Source: Actinomyces israelii DSM 43320 (GTDB lineage Bacteria > Actinomycetota > Actinomycetes > Actinomycetales > Actinomycetaceae). Taken from it: a stretch of DNA of 64,000 nucleotides. The position numbers and the translations under genes were made by a program. Below, piece by piece: positions 25,293 to 34,106 of the stretch. The notes under the pieces are model-generated. The model searched no databases and was not told the DNA's origin. It saw only the letters and a list, made by a program, of their open reading frames with translations. Numbering within the stretch: the stretch's first letter is position 1; each line of letters starts with the position of its first letter. The stretch spans positions 151,525-215,524 of the forward strand of contig NZ_JONS01000002.1 of assembly GCF_000711965.1 (NCBI RefSeq). The letters are read 5' to 3'.

Positions 25293-27394
25293 ATGACCCG
25301 GTTCTCCTGGGGAGGCCCCCCGCAGGGCTCTTCTTCGACTATGGGGACGACCGCCCGGTCCGTGTCAGCAGCTCACCGCTCCCCCAGTCCGACCAGGGGC
25401 CCGCGCCCCGGGCGATGGTCGAGATCCTCGCCGTCGGGGAGGGGCGGGCGCTGACGAGCACCCGGTCGGACCGGGGGGCGCTCTCGGAGCGGCTCCGCTT
25501 CGTCTCCAGGGGGGAGCGGGACTCCCGGGGCGTCCGCACTCTGGAGATCGTCCAGCGAGACCCCCTGTCGGGTGCACTCGTGACCACGACATTCACCCGC
25601 CATGGAGACCTCGACGCCTGGCGCGTCAGCACCGGGATCCGGAATGAGGGAGGCGCGCCCATCGTCCTGCAGATGCTGTCCTCCGTGGCCCTCAGCGGCC
25701 TGACCGGCTTTCTCGGCCCCGCACGCACGACCGAGATCTGGACCGCACGCAGCGAGTGGTGCGGGGAGAGCCGCTGGGCCGCGGCGCCGCTCCAGGGCGC
25801 CGGCGCGCTCGCCGACGCCCACCCCCGCGCGCACGGCCAGGCCCACCGGGGCGCGTACTCCTTGCAGGGAAGCTCGACGTGGTCCTCCGGGGACCACGTC
25901 CCGGTCGCGGCGCTGGTCAACACGGACACGGGTCACGCCGTCGTGTGGCAGATGGAGGTCAACGGCCCCTGGCGCTGGGAGATCGACCCGCAGCTCGAAC
26001 GGCCCGACTGGTTCACCCTGGTGCTCCAGGGTCCGGACGACCTTCACCACTCCTGGCTGAAGGCGCTCGCACCGGGCCAGGGCTTCGAGAGCGTCCCGGT
26101 CTCGCTCGCGTTCAGCGACGACGGGCTCGACGCCGCCGTCGGCGAGCTCACGCACCACCGGCGGGCCTCGCGCATCCCGGTGGCGGCCGACTCCGGCCGC
26201 CCGCTCATCTTCAACGACTACATGAACACGCTCATGGGCGACCCGACGGCGGACAGGCTCCTGCCGCTCATCGACGCGGCGGCCGAGGCCGGAGCGCAGT
26301 ACTTCTGCATCGACGCCGGCTGGTACGACGACAGGGGCCACTGGTGGGACAGCGTCGGCGAGTGGCGCCCGTCGACCACGCGCTTCGGCGACGGGGGGCT
26401 GGCCGGCGTCCTGGAGCACATCCGCGGCCGCGGCCTCACGCCCGGCCTCTGGATCGAGCCCGAGGTGGTCGGCGTGAGGTCCCCGCTCGCACGGACCCTC
26501 CCCGAGGACGCGTTCATGCACCGGGCCGGAGCGCGCATTATCGAGCACGGACGCCACCTCCTCGACCTCCGCTCCGCGAGCGCGCGGGACTATCTCACGC
26601 AGACCTTCGACCGGCTGATCAACGGCTACGGCGTGTGCTACATCAAGTGGGACTACAACGTGACCCCGGGGACCGGGCCGGACACGGGGGCGAGCAGCAC
26701 CGGCGAAGCGCTGCTGGACCACGCCCGCGCCCACCTGGCGTGGTTCGAGCAGCTGCGCCGGGCCCACCCGCGGGTGATCTTCGAGTCCTGCGCCTCCGGA
26801 GCCCAGCGCATGGACCAGGCGGTCCTCTCCCGCTACGACCTCCAGTCGACCAGCGACCAGCGGGACTACCGGCTCTACCCGACGATCGCCGCCTCCGCCC
26901 CCATGGCCATGGCTCCCGAGCAGGCCGGGAACTGGTCCTACCCGCAGCCCGGCATGACCCTGGAGCAGATCGCCTTCACCATGGTGACGGGCCTGTCGGG
27001 CCGGCTCTACCTGTCCGGCCACCTCGATCGGCTCAGCGGCGAGCAGATGGCCCTCGTACGCGAGGGGACGAGCCTGTACCCCGGCCTCATGGCGCACCAG
27101 TCGGCCTCGGTCCCGCTGTGGCCCCTCGGGCTGCCTGCCTGGGACGCCCCCGTCGTCGTCCTCGCCACCGAGTCCGACACCGAGACCGTGCTGTACGTCT
27201 GGAAGCGGAGCCCGGCCCTCGCGGGTACGACGATCCCCCTGCGCGGGCACGTCGACGAGGACCTCGAGGCCCGGGTGGCCTACCCGACGTCGTTGGAGCC
27301 CTGGCGCGTCACGTGGCTGCCGCGGGCGGGGTGCCTCGACATCGACTTCGAGCCCGCCGGGGAGAGCGCGCGAGTCATCCGCCTGCGCAGGTGA
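25293..27394 (+). CDS. Alpha-galactosidase, GH36, with an apparent frameshift near the start
   Basis: About 700 residues of a GH36 enzyme: N-terminal beta-sandwich, then a TIM barrel with FCIDAGWYDD, LWIEPEVVG, CYIKWDYNVT (nucleophile Asp) and RYDLQSTSDQRDY (acid/base Asp). The ATG at 25293 has an ideal AAGGAGG 7 nt upstream and begins MTRFSWGG, but this frame leaves the enzyme frame at a run of six C (25316-25321). One extra C would join it to AGLFFDYGDDRPVRV. The only in-frame start for the enzyme is a TTG at 25286 that overlaps the ribosome site. Either the tract is slippery, the base call is wrong, or the gene is off. Cytoplasmic; it would hydrolyse imported alpha-galactosides. Confidence 0.85.
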
Positions 27395-27495
27395 CTCGGC
27401 GCCCGGGGGCGGATCGCCTACTAGGCTCCTCTGTCTCTTACTGTACGGGCGTAAGGAGCGTAGTAAGCAGCGCCCGGCTCACGGTCTTCTCCGGT

Positions 27496-27709
27496 GTTGC
27501 ACATGGGAGGGCGGGGCCTCTGCGGGGCGGGAACCGGTTTCCCGCAGGATCATGCGTTTTCCCATCGGTCGTCATGTTCGACCGGCAGGCTCCCATGTGC
27601 GCTGAGGGGGGTCTGCGCACATGGGAGCCGGGTCCTGGTCGCCACCGAAAACACTCTTCCGCATGATTCCGGGGTTTCTGCCGACGCGGAGCGCGCGCGA
27701 ATGTGCAAC
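27496..27709. repeat. 214-bp structured repeat element, copy A
   Basis: The ends are inverted: it starts GTTGCACAT and ends ATGTGCAAC. Inside, GCACATGGGAG occurs at 27499 and 27617, and its complement CTCCCATGTGC at 27590, so the middle copy can pair with either outer copy but not both. A second copy of exactly the same length lies at 59006-59219 with the three 11-mers at identical offsets although much of the rest differs. It fills the gap between two convergent genes (GH36 and GH31). It may be a small RNA gene, a switch-like element or a miniature transposable element. Confidence 0.8.
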
Positions 27710-27724
27710 ATCACCGCCCCGGGC

Positions 27725-29734
27725 TCAGACGCCGATGCGGGCGCCCTCCCGGCGGAAGACCGGGATGTACTCGTACGGCGCCTCGGCCCGGATCCGCTCC
27801 CCGCCGTCAAAGGTCTGCTCCGAGTGGATCTCCGTCCACCGGACGCCCACCGGCAGGTAGACCTCGCGGCTGGTGACGCCCGGCTCGGTCACCGGCGCGA
27901 TGAGCAGGTCCGGCCCCAGCAGGAACTCGTCGTCGACCTCCCAGGCGGCGGGGTCGTCGGGGAACTGCAGGAAGAGCGCGCGCATGGCCGGGACCCCCTT
28001 CTCGGAGGCCTGCCTCATGACCTCGCCGATGTAGGGGCGCAGGCGCTCGCGCAGCTCCATGTGGGCCCGGGAGATCTCCAGGCAGCGCTCCCCGTAGCTC
28101 CACACCTCGTTGGGGCCGCCGCTCACGGGCGAGCCGAGCTCGCCACGGGGCTCGCGGTGCCCGTGGAGCCTGAACAGCGGGCAGAACGCGCCGAAGGCGA
28201 ACCAGCGCGCGTACAGCTCCCGGTACGCCTCGTCCGTCGGGTCGCCGCCGTGGAAGCCGCCGATGTCGGTGGTCCACCAGGGGATGCCGGAGATCCCGAT
28301 GCTCATGCCCGCGCGCACCTGCCGGGCCAGGGAGTCCCAGGTCGGCGGGATGTCCCCGGACCACACGGCGGCCCCGTACTTGGCCTGCCCCGCCCACGCC
28401 GAGCGGCACAGCAGCACGGTGTCGGGGGCGCCGGCGTCTCGGCTGCCCTCCCAGAAGGTCCGGGCGTTGTCGCGAGGGTAGACATTCGCCACGGCCGCGC
28501 CCGGCCCGGCGTGGAAGGACAGGTTCTTCGGGTGCCCGGGGTTGAGCTCCGGCTCGCAGGCGTCCAGCCACCACACCCGCACCCCCAGGTCGAAGTAGTT
28601 GCGCTTGACGGTCTCCCAGATGAATGCGCGGGCGCGGGGATTGGTCGGGTCGTAGAAGGCGACCGGCAGGGAGCGCGGCATCTTCTTGTCGTGGATGTCC
28701 TGGTGGAGCTCCACGCCCTGGTCGGCGCCCACCAGGAGGCCCCGCCGGACCATCTCGTCGTAGTTCTCCGACAGGGGCGAGATGGTCGGCCAGACGGAGA
28801 CCATGAGCCTGACACCGAGCTCGTCGAGCTCGCGCACCATCGCCTCGGGGTCCGGGTACTCCTCGGGGTCGAACCGGTAGTCGCCCATGGCGGTCCAGTG
28901 GAAGAAGTCGGTGACGATCACCGACAGGGGCAGCCCCCGACGGCGGTACTCCCGGGCGACGTCGAGCAGCTCAGCCTGGCTCAGGTACCGCAGCTTGCAC
29001 TGCCAGAACCCCGTGGCCCACTCGGGAAGCACCGGAGAGTGACCTACCGCGTCGGCGTAGCGCTCCATGATGTCGGCCGGCGTCGGCCCGGCCGTCACCC
29101 AGTAGTCGAGTCCGGGCGCGGCGTCAGCGACCCAGCGTGTGGCGTTCTCGGCGAGCTCCACGCGTCCGACCGCCGGGCTGTTCCACAGGAAGCCGTAGCC
29201 GCGGCTGGACAGGTAGAAGGGGATCATCACCTCGGCGTTGCGCTGGACGAGGTCGAGCACGACCCCCTTGTGGTTCAGGCGCCCGTGCGTGTGCTGTCCC
29301 AGCCCGAAGATCCTCTCCCCGGGGTAGGCGCGGAACCGCTGGTGGATCTCGTACAGGCCCGAGCGCTGCCCGTAGAAGACGTGCGAGCCCGGCCACCAGA
29401 AGTGCTCCCGCTCCTCGGCCAGGAGCTCGCGGCCGTCGCCGGTGCGCAGGAAGCGGAGCATGACCGCCGGCTTGCCGTCCCCGGCGTCCAGGCGGGCCTC
29501 GACGGTGAGGTTGCCGACGACGAGGTGGACGGCCTGACCGTCCTGTTCGTCCCGGCTCGCGGGCGGGCAGTCGCGCGGCCCGGGAGGGGTCTCCAGAGCA
29601 CCGGCGTCCGCGGACGGGATGGCGTGCTGCGCGCAGCGCACCCGCACCGAGTCGCGACCCCACTGCTCGACGCGCATCACCTCGTGCGCGTACCGGACCT
29701 CGAATCCGTGATCAATAGTGACGTATTCCAGCAT
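27725..29734 (-). CDS. Alpha-glycosidase, GH31
   Basis: 669 residues. GH31 hallmarks: GERIFGLGQHTHGRLNHKG in the N-terminal domain, WATGFWQCKLRY and LPLSVIVTDFFHW in the barrel, VWWLDACEPE with the nucleophile Asp, and VWSGDIPPTWDSL with the acid/base Asp. The C-terminal beta domain contains GPDLLIAPV and YLPVGVRW. The likely substrate is an alpha-xyloside or alpha-glucoside and cannot be fixed from sequence. AAGGA lies 6 nt before the ATG. It is the last gene of the SBP-permease-permease-GH31 operon, so its substrate is probably what that importer brings in. Confidence 0.9.
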   Translation of the reverse strand: MLEYVTIDHGFEVRYAHEVMRVEQWGRDSVRVRCAQHAIPSADAGALETPPGPRDCPPASRDEQDGQAVHLVVGNLTVEARLDAGDGKPAVMLRFLRTGDGRELLAEEREHFWWPGSHVFYGQRSGLYEIHQRFRAYPGERIFGLGQHTHGRLNHKGVVLDLVQRNAEVMIPFYLSSRGYGFLWNSPAVGRVELAENATRWVADAAPGLDYWVTAGPTPADIMERYADAVGHSPVLPEWATGFWQCKLRYLSQAELLDVAREYRRRGLPLSVIVTDFFHWTAMGDYRFDPEEYPDPEAMVRELDELGVRLMVSVWPTISPLSENYDEMVRRGLLVGADQGVELHQDIHDKKMPRSLPVAFYDPTNPRARAFIWETVKRNYFDLGVRVWWLDACEPELNPGHPKNLSFHAGPGAAVANVYPRDNARTFWEGSRDAGAPDTVLLCRSAWAGQAKYGAAVWSGDIPPTWDSLARQVRAGMSIGISGIPWWTTDIGGFHGGDPTDEAYRELYARWFAFGAFCPLFRLHGHREPRGELGSPVSGGPNEVWSYGERCLEISRAHMELRERLRPYIGEVMRQASEKGVPAMRALFLQFPDDPAAWEVDDEFLLGPDLLIAPVTEPGVTSREVYLPVGVRWTEIHSEQTFDGGERIRAEAPYEYIPVFRREGARIGV

Positions 29735-29773
29735 ATGAATTCCTTTATCCGATGAATAGGACGAGCGTGCGTC

Positions 29774-30604
29774 TCAGGACTTCACGGCGCCGCCGGTCGC
29801 TCCCGCGGCGACGTACTTCTGGGCCACCACCAGCAGGATCGCGGCGGGCAGGGACGCCATGGTCGCCGTCGCCATGACGGAGCCCCAGTCGGCCACGAAT
29901 CCCCCGATGTACTGGTAGATGCCCAGGCTCACCGGCCTAGCGGCCGAGCTCGAGTCCAGGGTGAGCGCGAACAGGAAGTCGCTCCAGGCGAACAGGAAGC
30001 TGAAGAGCGAGGCGGTGACGAGCGCGTTCCGGCTCAGCGGCAGGACGATGGAGAAGAAGACGCGCAGGCGGCCCGCGCCGTCCACCCTGGCCGCCTCCAG
30101 GATGGAGACCGGGATGGCCGACATGAAGGCGCGGATAATGAGAATGGAGAAGGGGACCCCTAGGGCGGAGTCGGCCAGGATCAGCCCGGGAACGGTATTG
30201 AGGATCCCGAGGGTGTTGTAGGCGCTGTACAGCGCGTTGGCAATGATGATCCCGGGAATCATCTGGCTCAGCAGCAGGATGAACAGGATGGCCCCGGAGC
30301 GCCGCACCCGGTGAAGGGACAGGGCGTAGGCGGCCGGCGTGGCCACGCACAGGCACACCGCCACGGCCCCCAGGGAGACCACCAGGCTCGTGGCGAGGTT
30401 CCCGCCCTGGCCGGCAATGGCCTGCCGGTACCCGTCCAGGCCGGGACTCATGGGAAGGATCTGCAGGTCGGCGGTGGACACGCCCGGCTGGAGGGAGGCG
30501 TTGACCATCCAGTACACGGGGAAGAGCATGATCGTCAGGAACACCAGCCCCAGGACCGTGTTCACGACGGCGCGGCGGGAGCGGCGGGGGCGCGGGGCCG
30601 TCAT
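29774..30604 (-). CDS. Carbohydrate ABC transporter permease, MalG type (second locus)
   Basis: 276 residues, six spans. EAA loop: ILEAARVDGAGRLRVFFSIVLPLSRNA. The C-terminus AAGATGGAVKS is MalG-like. Its ATG overlaps the stop of the MalF-type gene (ATGA). Longer in-frame starts upstream lie inside that gene and are shadows. It lies 39 bp before the GH31 gene on the same strand. Confidence 0.9.
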   Translation of the reverse strand: MTAPRPRRSRRAVVNTVLGLVFLTIMLFPVYWMVNASLQPGVSTADLQILPMSPGLDGYRQAIAGQGGNLATSLVVSLGAVAVCLCVATPAAYALSLHRVRRSGAILFILLLSQMIPGIIIANALYSAYNTLGILNTVPGLILADSALGVPFSILIIRAFMSAIPVSILEAARVDGAGRLRVFFSIVLPLSRNALVTASLFSFLFAWSDFLFALTLDSSSAARPVSLGIYQYIGGFVADWGSVMATATMASLPAAILLVVAQKYVAAGATGGAVKS

Positions 30605-31572
30605 GATTCCTCCCCGGAGCGGCTGAGCCTGAGGTAGACGACGGCGAAGGCCACCGACACGAGCACCAGGACGTTTCCGAGCGCCGCCCCCTGACCGAAC
30701 TCGAAGTTGGTGAAGGACAGTTTGTAGGACTGCGTCGCCAGGGTCTGGGTGGCGTTCGACGGCCCGCCGCCGGTGAGCCCCAGAATGATGTCGAGGACCT
30801 TGAGGGTGTAGACCACCCCGAGGACCAGCACCACCGAGACGACGGGCCTGAGCATCGGCCAGGTCACGTACCGGAAAGCCTTCCATCCCACGGCCCCGTC
30901 CAGGGAAGCGGCCTCGTAGAGCTCATCGGGGATGTCCTGGAGCCCGCTGTACAGAATAGTCATGTTGAAGGGAATGCCGAGCCAGATATTGACGATGATG
31001 ACCGCGACCAGCGCCACGCTCGTGCTGGTCAGCCACGGCACGGCGGGAAGGCTCAGGGCGTGGAGGAGCTGGTTGACGACGCCGCTGTCCTTGTCCAGCA
31101 TCCACTTCCAGATGGCGCTGGAGACGATCATCGGCAGCAGCCAGGGCAGCAGAATGAGTGAGCGCATCACGCCGTTAAGGGGGAAGCGCCGCTTGAAGAA
31201 GACGGCGAGCGCCAGCCCGATGGTGAACTGGCCGGCGATCGAGCCCACGGTGAACAGGAAGGTGTTGAGCATTGCCGTGGAGAACACCGAGGAGGTCAGC
31301 ACCGAGGCGTAGTTGCTGAGGCCCACCCACGGGGCCTCACCGGTGTAGAAGGTGGAGGTGGTGTACTCCTGGAAGCTCATTGTCACGTTCTTGACAACGG
31401 GGTACCCGAAGAACAGCGCCATGAAGGTCAGGGCCGGCAGGAGGAAGGCCCACTTGCCGAGCTCCTCCCGGCGCCGCACCGACTTGCGCGCCGCCGACCT
31501 CCCCGCCGCGGGCGTGTGCTCCTCTCTCGGGCCGCGCTGGGCGGGCCCCGCCAGGTCTGCGGCCGCCGTCAT
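30601..31572 (-). CDS. Carbohydrate ABC transporter permease, MalF type (second locus)
   Basis: 323 residues with a 38-residue charged N-terminal tail and six spans. The EAA loop is LYEAASLDGAVGWKAFRYVTWPMLRP. GLTGGGPSNATQTLATQSYKL near the end is family-typical. The start overlaps the stop of the binding-protein gene. It works with the 29774-30604 product; the ATPase must come from elsewhere. Confidence 0.91.
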   Translation of the reverse strand: MTAAADLAGPAQRGPREEHTPAAGRSAARKSVRRREELGKWAFLLPALTFMALFFGYPVVKNVTMSFQEYTTSTFYTGEAPWVGLSNYASVLTSSVFSTAMLNTFLFTVGSIAGQFTIGLALAVFFKRRFPLNGVMRSLILLPWLLPMIVSSAIWKWMLDKDSGVVNQLLHALSLPAVPWLTSTSVALVAVIIVNIWLGIPFNMTILYSGLQDIPDELYEAASLDGAVGWKAFRYVTWPMLRPVVSVVLVLGVVYTLKVLDIILGLTGGGPSNATQTLATQSYKLSFTNFEFGQGAALGNVLVLVSVAFAVVYLRLSRSGEES

Positions 31573-32810
31573 GACAGGTAGTCCGTCTTGGCCGTCTCAA
31601 GGGCGGCCTGGGCGGAGGCCTTGCCGGTCAGGGCTGACTGGATGGCGTTGTAGAGGGCCTCGGCGGTCTTGGGCCAGGCCTCCCCCAGCTGCGCGGTGCG
31701 GGCCCGGCCGTTGTTGACCGACTCGACCAGCGAGGCCATCTGCGGGAGCTCCTTGAGGTAGTCCTCATCGACCTGGGAGCTGGTGGGGATCGTGTACCGC
31801 TCCGTGTTGAGGCTCAGCTGCCGGGAGGCGGAGAGCAGCTCGGACAGGAGCTCGGCCGCCTTGGCCTGGCGGTCCTTGCTGCCGGTCTGGGGAACCGTCC
31901 ACACCTCGCCCCCCAGAGGGGCGACCAGGGTGCCGCCGGCCTTGGGCACCGGGATCTCGGCAACGGCCCAGCTGATGTCGGACTTGTCGAAGGTGATGGT
32001 CTGCCACGGCCCGTTGATGACCATGGCGGCCTTGCCGGAGGTGAACTGCTCCCCGACATCGCCCTGGCCCCAGTTCAGCACGCCGGAGGAGGCCGATCCC
32101 TCCTTGACCAGGTCGACCCACAGCTGCAGGGCCCCGGCGGCGGCGGCCGAGGCGATGTCGGTCTCCTCCGCGCCGTTGGACCAGAAGAAGGGCAGGAACT
32201 GCCAGGAGCCCTCGTAGGAGGCGGCGGCGCAGAACGCAATGCCGTAGGTGTCGCCGCTGGTGAGGGTCTTCGCAGCGGCCCTGAGCTCGTCCCACGTGGT
32301 GGGGACGGACACTCCGGCGGCGGAGAGCTTGTCCTTGTTGTAGTACAGGCCGATGGTGTTCGCGCACGGCCCCATGCCGTAGAGCCTGTCCTGGTAGGTG
32401 CCGGCGCTGACGAAGCCCTGGTTGAACCCCTCTGCGCCGATCCCGAAGTCCGCCAGCGGGGCCAGCGCCCCGGTCGCGGCGATCTGCTGGAGGTCCGGGT
32501 TGTCGAGCATGAGCAGGTCGGGCAGGGTCTTGGAGGAGCTCATCTGGAGGACCTTCTGGATCAGGCCGGTACCGTTAACGCTCTCGCGCTCGACGGTGAC
32601 GCCCACCTTGGAGGCGCACTCCTCGAGGACCCTCTGGAAGATACCGTTGTCGGGTTCGTCCGCGTAGTAGTCGAGGATCTTAATGGTTGAGGAGTCCCCT
32701 GACCCACCGCTCTTGCCGCACGCGGCCAGCGGCAGCGCCGCTGCCACGAGCGCCGCGCCCTGCAGGATGCGGCGGCGGTTGATCATGAGCCTGTGCTGGA
32801 TCGTGGACAT
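31569..32810 (-). CDS. Sugar-binding lipoprotein of the second ABC importer
   Basis: 413 residues. The N-terminus MSTIQHRLMINRRRILQG leads into a hydrophobic stretch and lipobox LAAC at about residue 31. The mature chain has the solute-binding fold (LPDLLMLDNPDLQQIAATGAL, YNKDKLSAAGVSVPTTWDEL, INGPWQTITFD). GGAG lies 5 nt before the ATG. It heads the operon with two permeases and the GH31 enzyme. The 20-bp near-palindrome at 32851 is 41 bp upstream. Confidence 0.92.
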   Translation of the reverse strand: MSTIQHRLMINRRRILQGAALVAAALPLAACGKSGGSGDSSTIKILDYYADEPDNGIFQRVLEECASKVGVTVERESVNGTGLIQKVLQMSSSKTLPDLLMLDNPDLQQIAATGALAPLADFGIGAEGFNQGFVSAGTYQDRLYGMGPCANTIGLYYNKDKLSAAGVSVPTTWDELRAAAKTLTSGDTYGIAFCAAASYEGSWQFLPFFWSNGAEETDIASAAAAGALQLWVDLVKEGSASSGVLNWGQGDVGEQFTSGKAAMVINGPWQTITFDKSDISWAVAEIPVPKAGGTLVAPLGGEVWTVPQTGSKDRQAKAAELLSELLSASRQLSLNTERYTIPTSSQVDEDYLKELPQMASLVESVNNGRARTAQLGEAWPKTAEALYNAIQSALTGKASAQAALETAKTDYLS

Positions 32811-32850
32811 GTCAGCTCCATTCCTCCGCCGGCAGCGATCAGACCGAGCG

Positions 32851-32870
32851 ATACGTATGCGCACACGTAT
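32851..32870. promoter_or_regulatory. 20-bp near-palindrome, putative LacI operator for the second ABC locus
   Basis: The sequence ATACGTATGCGCACACGTAT differs from its own complement at only one base pair per side, with a central GC. It lies in the 219-bp gap between the divergent binding-protein gene (start 32810) and lacI (start 33030). Position and symmetry fit repression of the import operon by the divergent LacI protein. That pairing is inferred. Confidence 0.6.
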
Positions 32871-33029
32871 GCGATCGGCGCTCATGCCTTGGGCGGTGAC
32901 GTGACGGGATCTCGGGCGCACGCCTCGTCGCTGCGCCTCGGGGCCCGAATGTATCGTGATAAACCTAATGGCGCAAGGCGCGGCCCTGAGCGCGGGCCTG
33001 CCCGTCAACACACCTGGAGGTCGCCCACC

Positions 33030-34052
33030 ATGCCTTCCTCGCCCACCAGCCGCGATGTCGCACACGCCGCCGGCGTCTCGCAGTCCACGGTCTCCTACGT
33101 ACTCAGCGGTAAAAGATTTGTTGCACCGGAGACAAGAAAGCGGGTCCGCGAGGCGATGGCCGCACTCGGGTATCGTCCGCACGCGAGCGCGCGCGCCCTG
33201 AAGAGCAGCCGCAGCAGGATCCTCGGACTCATCGCGCCCTACCACGAGCACACCGATGCTCCCGGGCAGTACCGCTACATCGTCTCGCTCGCGGCCGCGT
33301 GCCGGCGCCACGGCTACGAGCTGCTGGTCATCAGCAGCGAGGAGGGCGTGGAGGGCATGCACCGACTGACCGAGTCCGCGCTGTGCGACGGCATCCTCGT
33401 CATGGACGTCCGCGACCGCGACCTCCGGGTCGAAGCCGCGCGCAAGTCGCAGATCCCGTCGGTGTTCATCGGCTTCAGCCACGACGCGAACGACGTTATC
33501 GCCACCGACACCGACTTCGAGGCCATAGGCTCCGGCTGCGCCCAGAGACTTCACGACGCCGGTCACCGACGGGCCCTGGTCATCAACCCGGCCTCCGAGC
33601 ACGTCAGGCCCATGGGCTTCATCCACCGCTTCGCCCGGGCGCTCAACGAGCGCGCCTCCGCGCTGGGGCTGACGCTTCAGCCCGTGGAGGTCGCCCGCGA
33701 CTTCAGCTCGATGCAGGCGGCGCTGACCGCCCACCTCGCCGGCGACAGCCCCGCGGACGCCTTCATCGCCGCGCCCGCCACCTCGATAGACGACGCCATC
33801 AATGTGCTCGCGGCCAGCGGCCTCGTCCCAGGGGCCGACGTCTCGATCATCGGGGCCGGGGGCTCGGGCGACTCGCCGCACACCAGCGTGGACTACACCC
33901 ACTACGACCCCGACGTCTCCAGGGTCGCCGAGACCGCCGTCGGACTGCTCGTCGACCAGCTCGACGGCCTGCTCCCGCTCTCCGGCAGGGAGCCCGAGCG
34001 CATCGCCCCGATCTTCCACCCGGGCGCATCCATGAAGAGCCCCGCGCGGTGA
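33030..34052 (+). CDS. LacI-family regulator of the second ABC/GH31 locus
   Basis: 340 residues. The HTH is TSRDVAHAAGVSQSTVSYVLSGKRFVAPETR at residues 6-35. The sensor domain includes YRYIVSLAAACRRHGYELLVIS and ends SIIGAGGSGDSPHTSVDYTHYDPD. GGAGG precedes the ATG by 9 nt; a longer in-frame start would run through the promoter gap. Divergent from the binding-protein gene. Its stop converges on the YicI-like gene with 54 bp between. Confidence 0.9.
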   Translation: MPSSPTSRDVAHAAGVSQSTVSYVLSGKRFVAPETRKRVREAMAALGYRPHASARALKSSRSRILGLIAPYHEHTDAPGQYRYIVSLAAACRRHGYELLVISSEEGVEGMHRLTESALCDGILVMDVRDRDLRVEAARKSQIPSVFIGFSHDANDVIATDTDFEAIGSGCAQRLHDAGHRRALVINPASEHVRPMGFIHRFARALNERASALGLTLQPVEVARDFSSMQAALTAHLAGDSPADAFIAAPATSIDDAINVLAASGLVPGADVSIIGAGGSGDSPHTSVDYTHYDPDVSRVAETAVGLLVDQLDGLLPLSGREPERIAPIFHPGASMKSPAR

Positions 34053-34106
34053 GCCCTGCGGGCGGGCGCTCGGGCCCGCCCCCTGGGACGGGCCCGAGGC
34101 GGGCGC

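Noticed and set aside
27494..29755. A 753-codon plus-strand open frame covering the GH31 gene
   Set aside because: It is Gly/Ala/Val-rich without any domain and is the antisense shadow of the GH31 gene. High GC content makes such frames common here, as also opposite the permeases, uxuB and transketolase.
32956..33201. Small frame overlapping the start of the LacI gene at 33030
   Set aside because: Shares sequence with the LacI coding region in another frame and shows no conserved motif.
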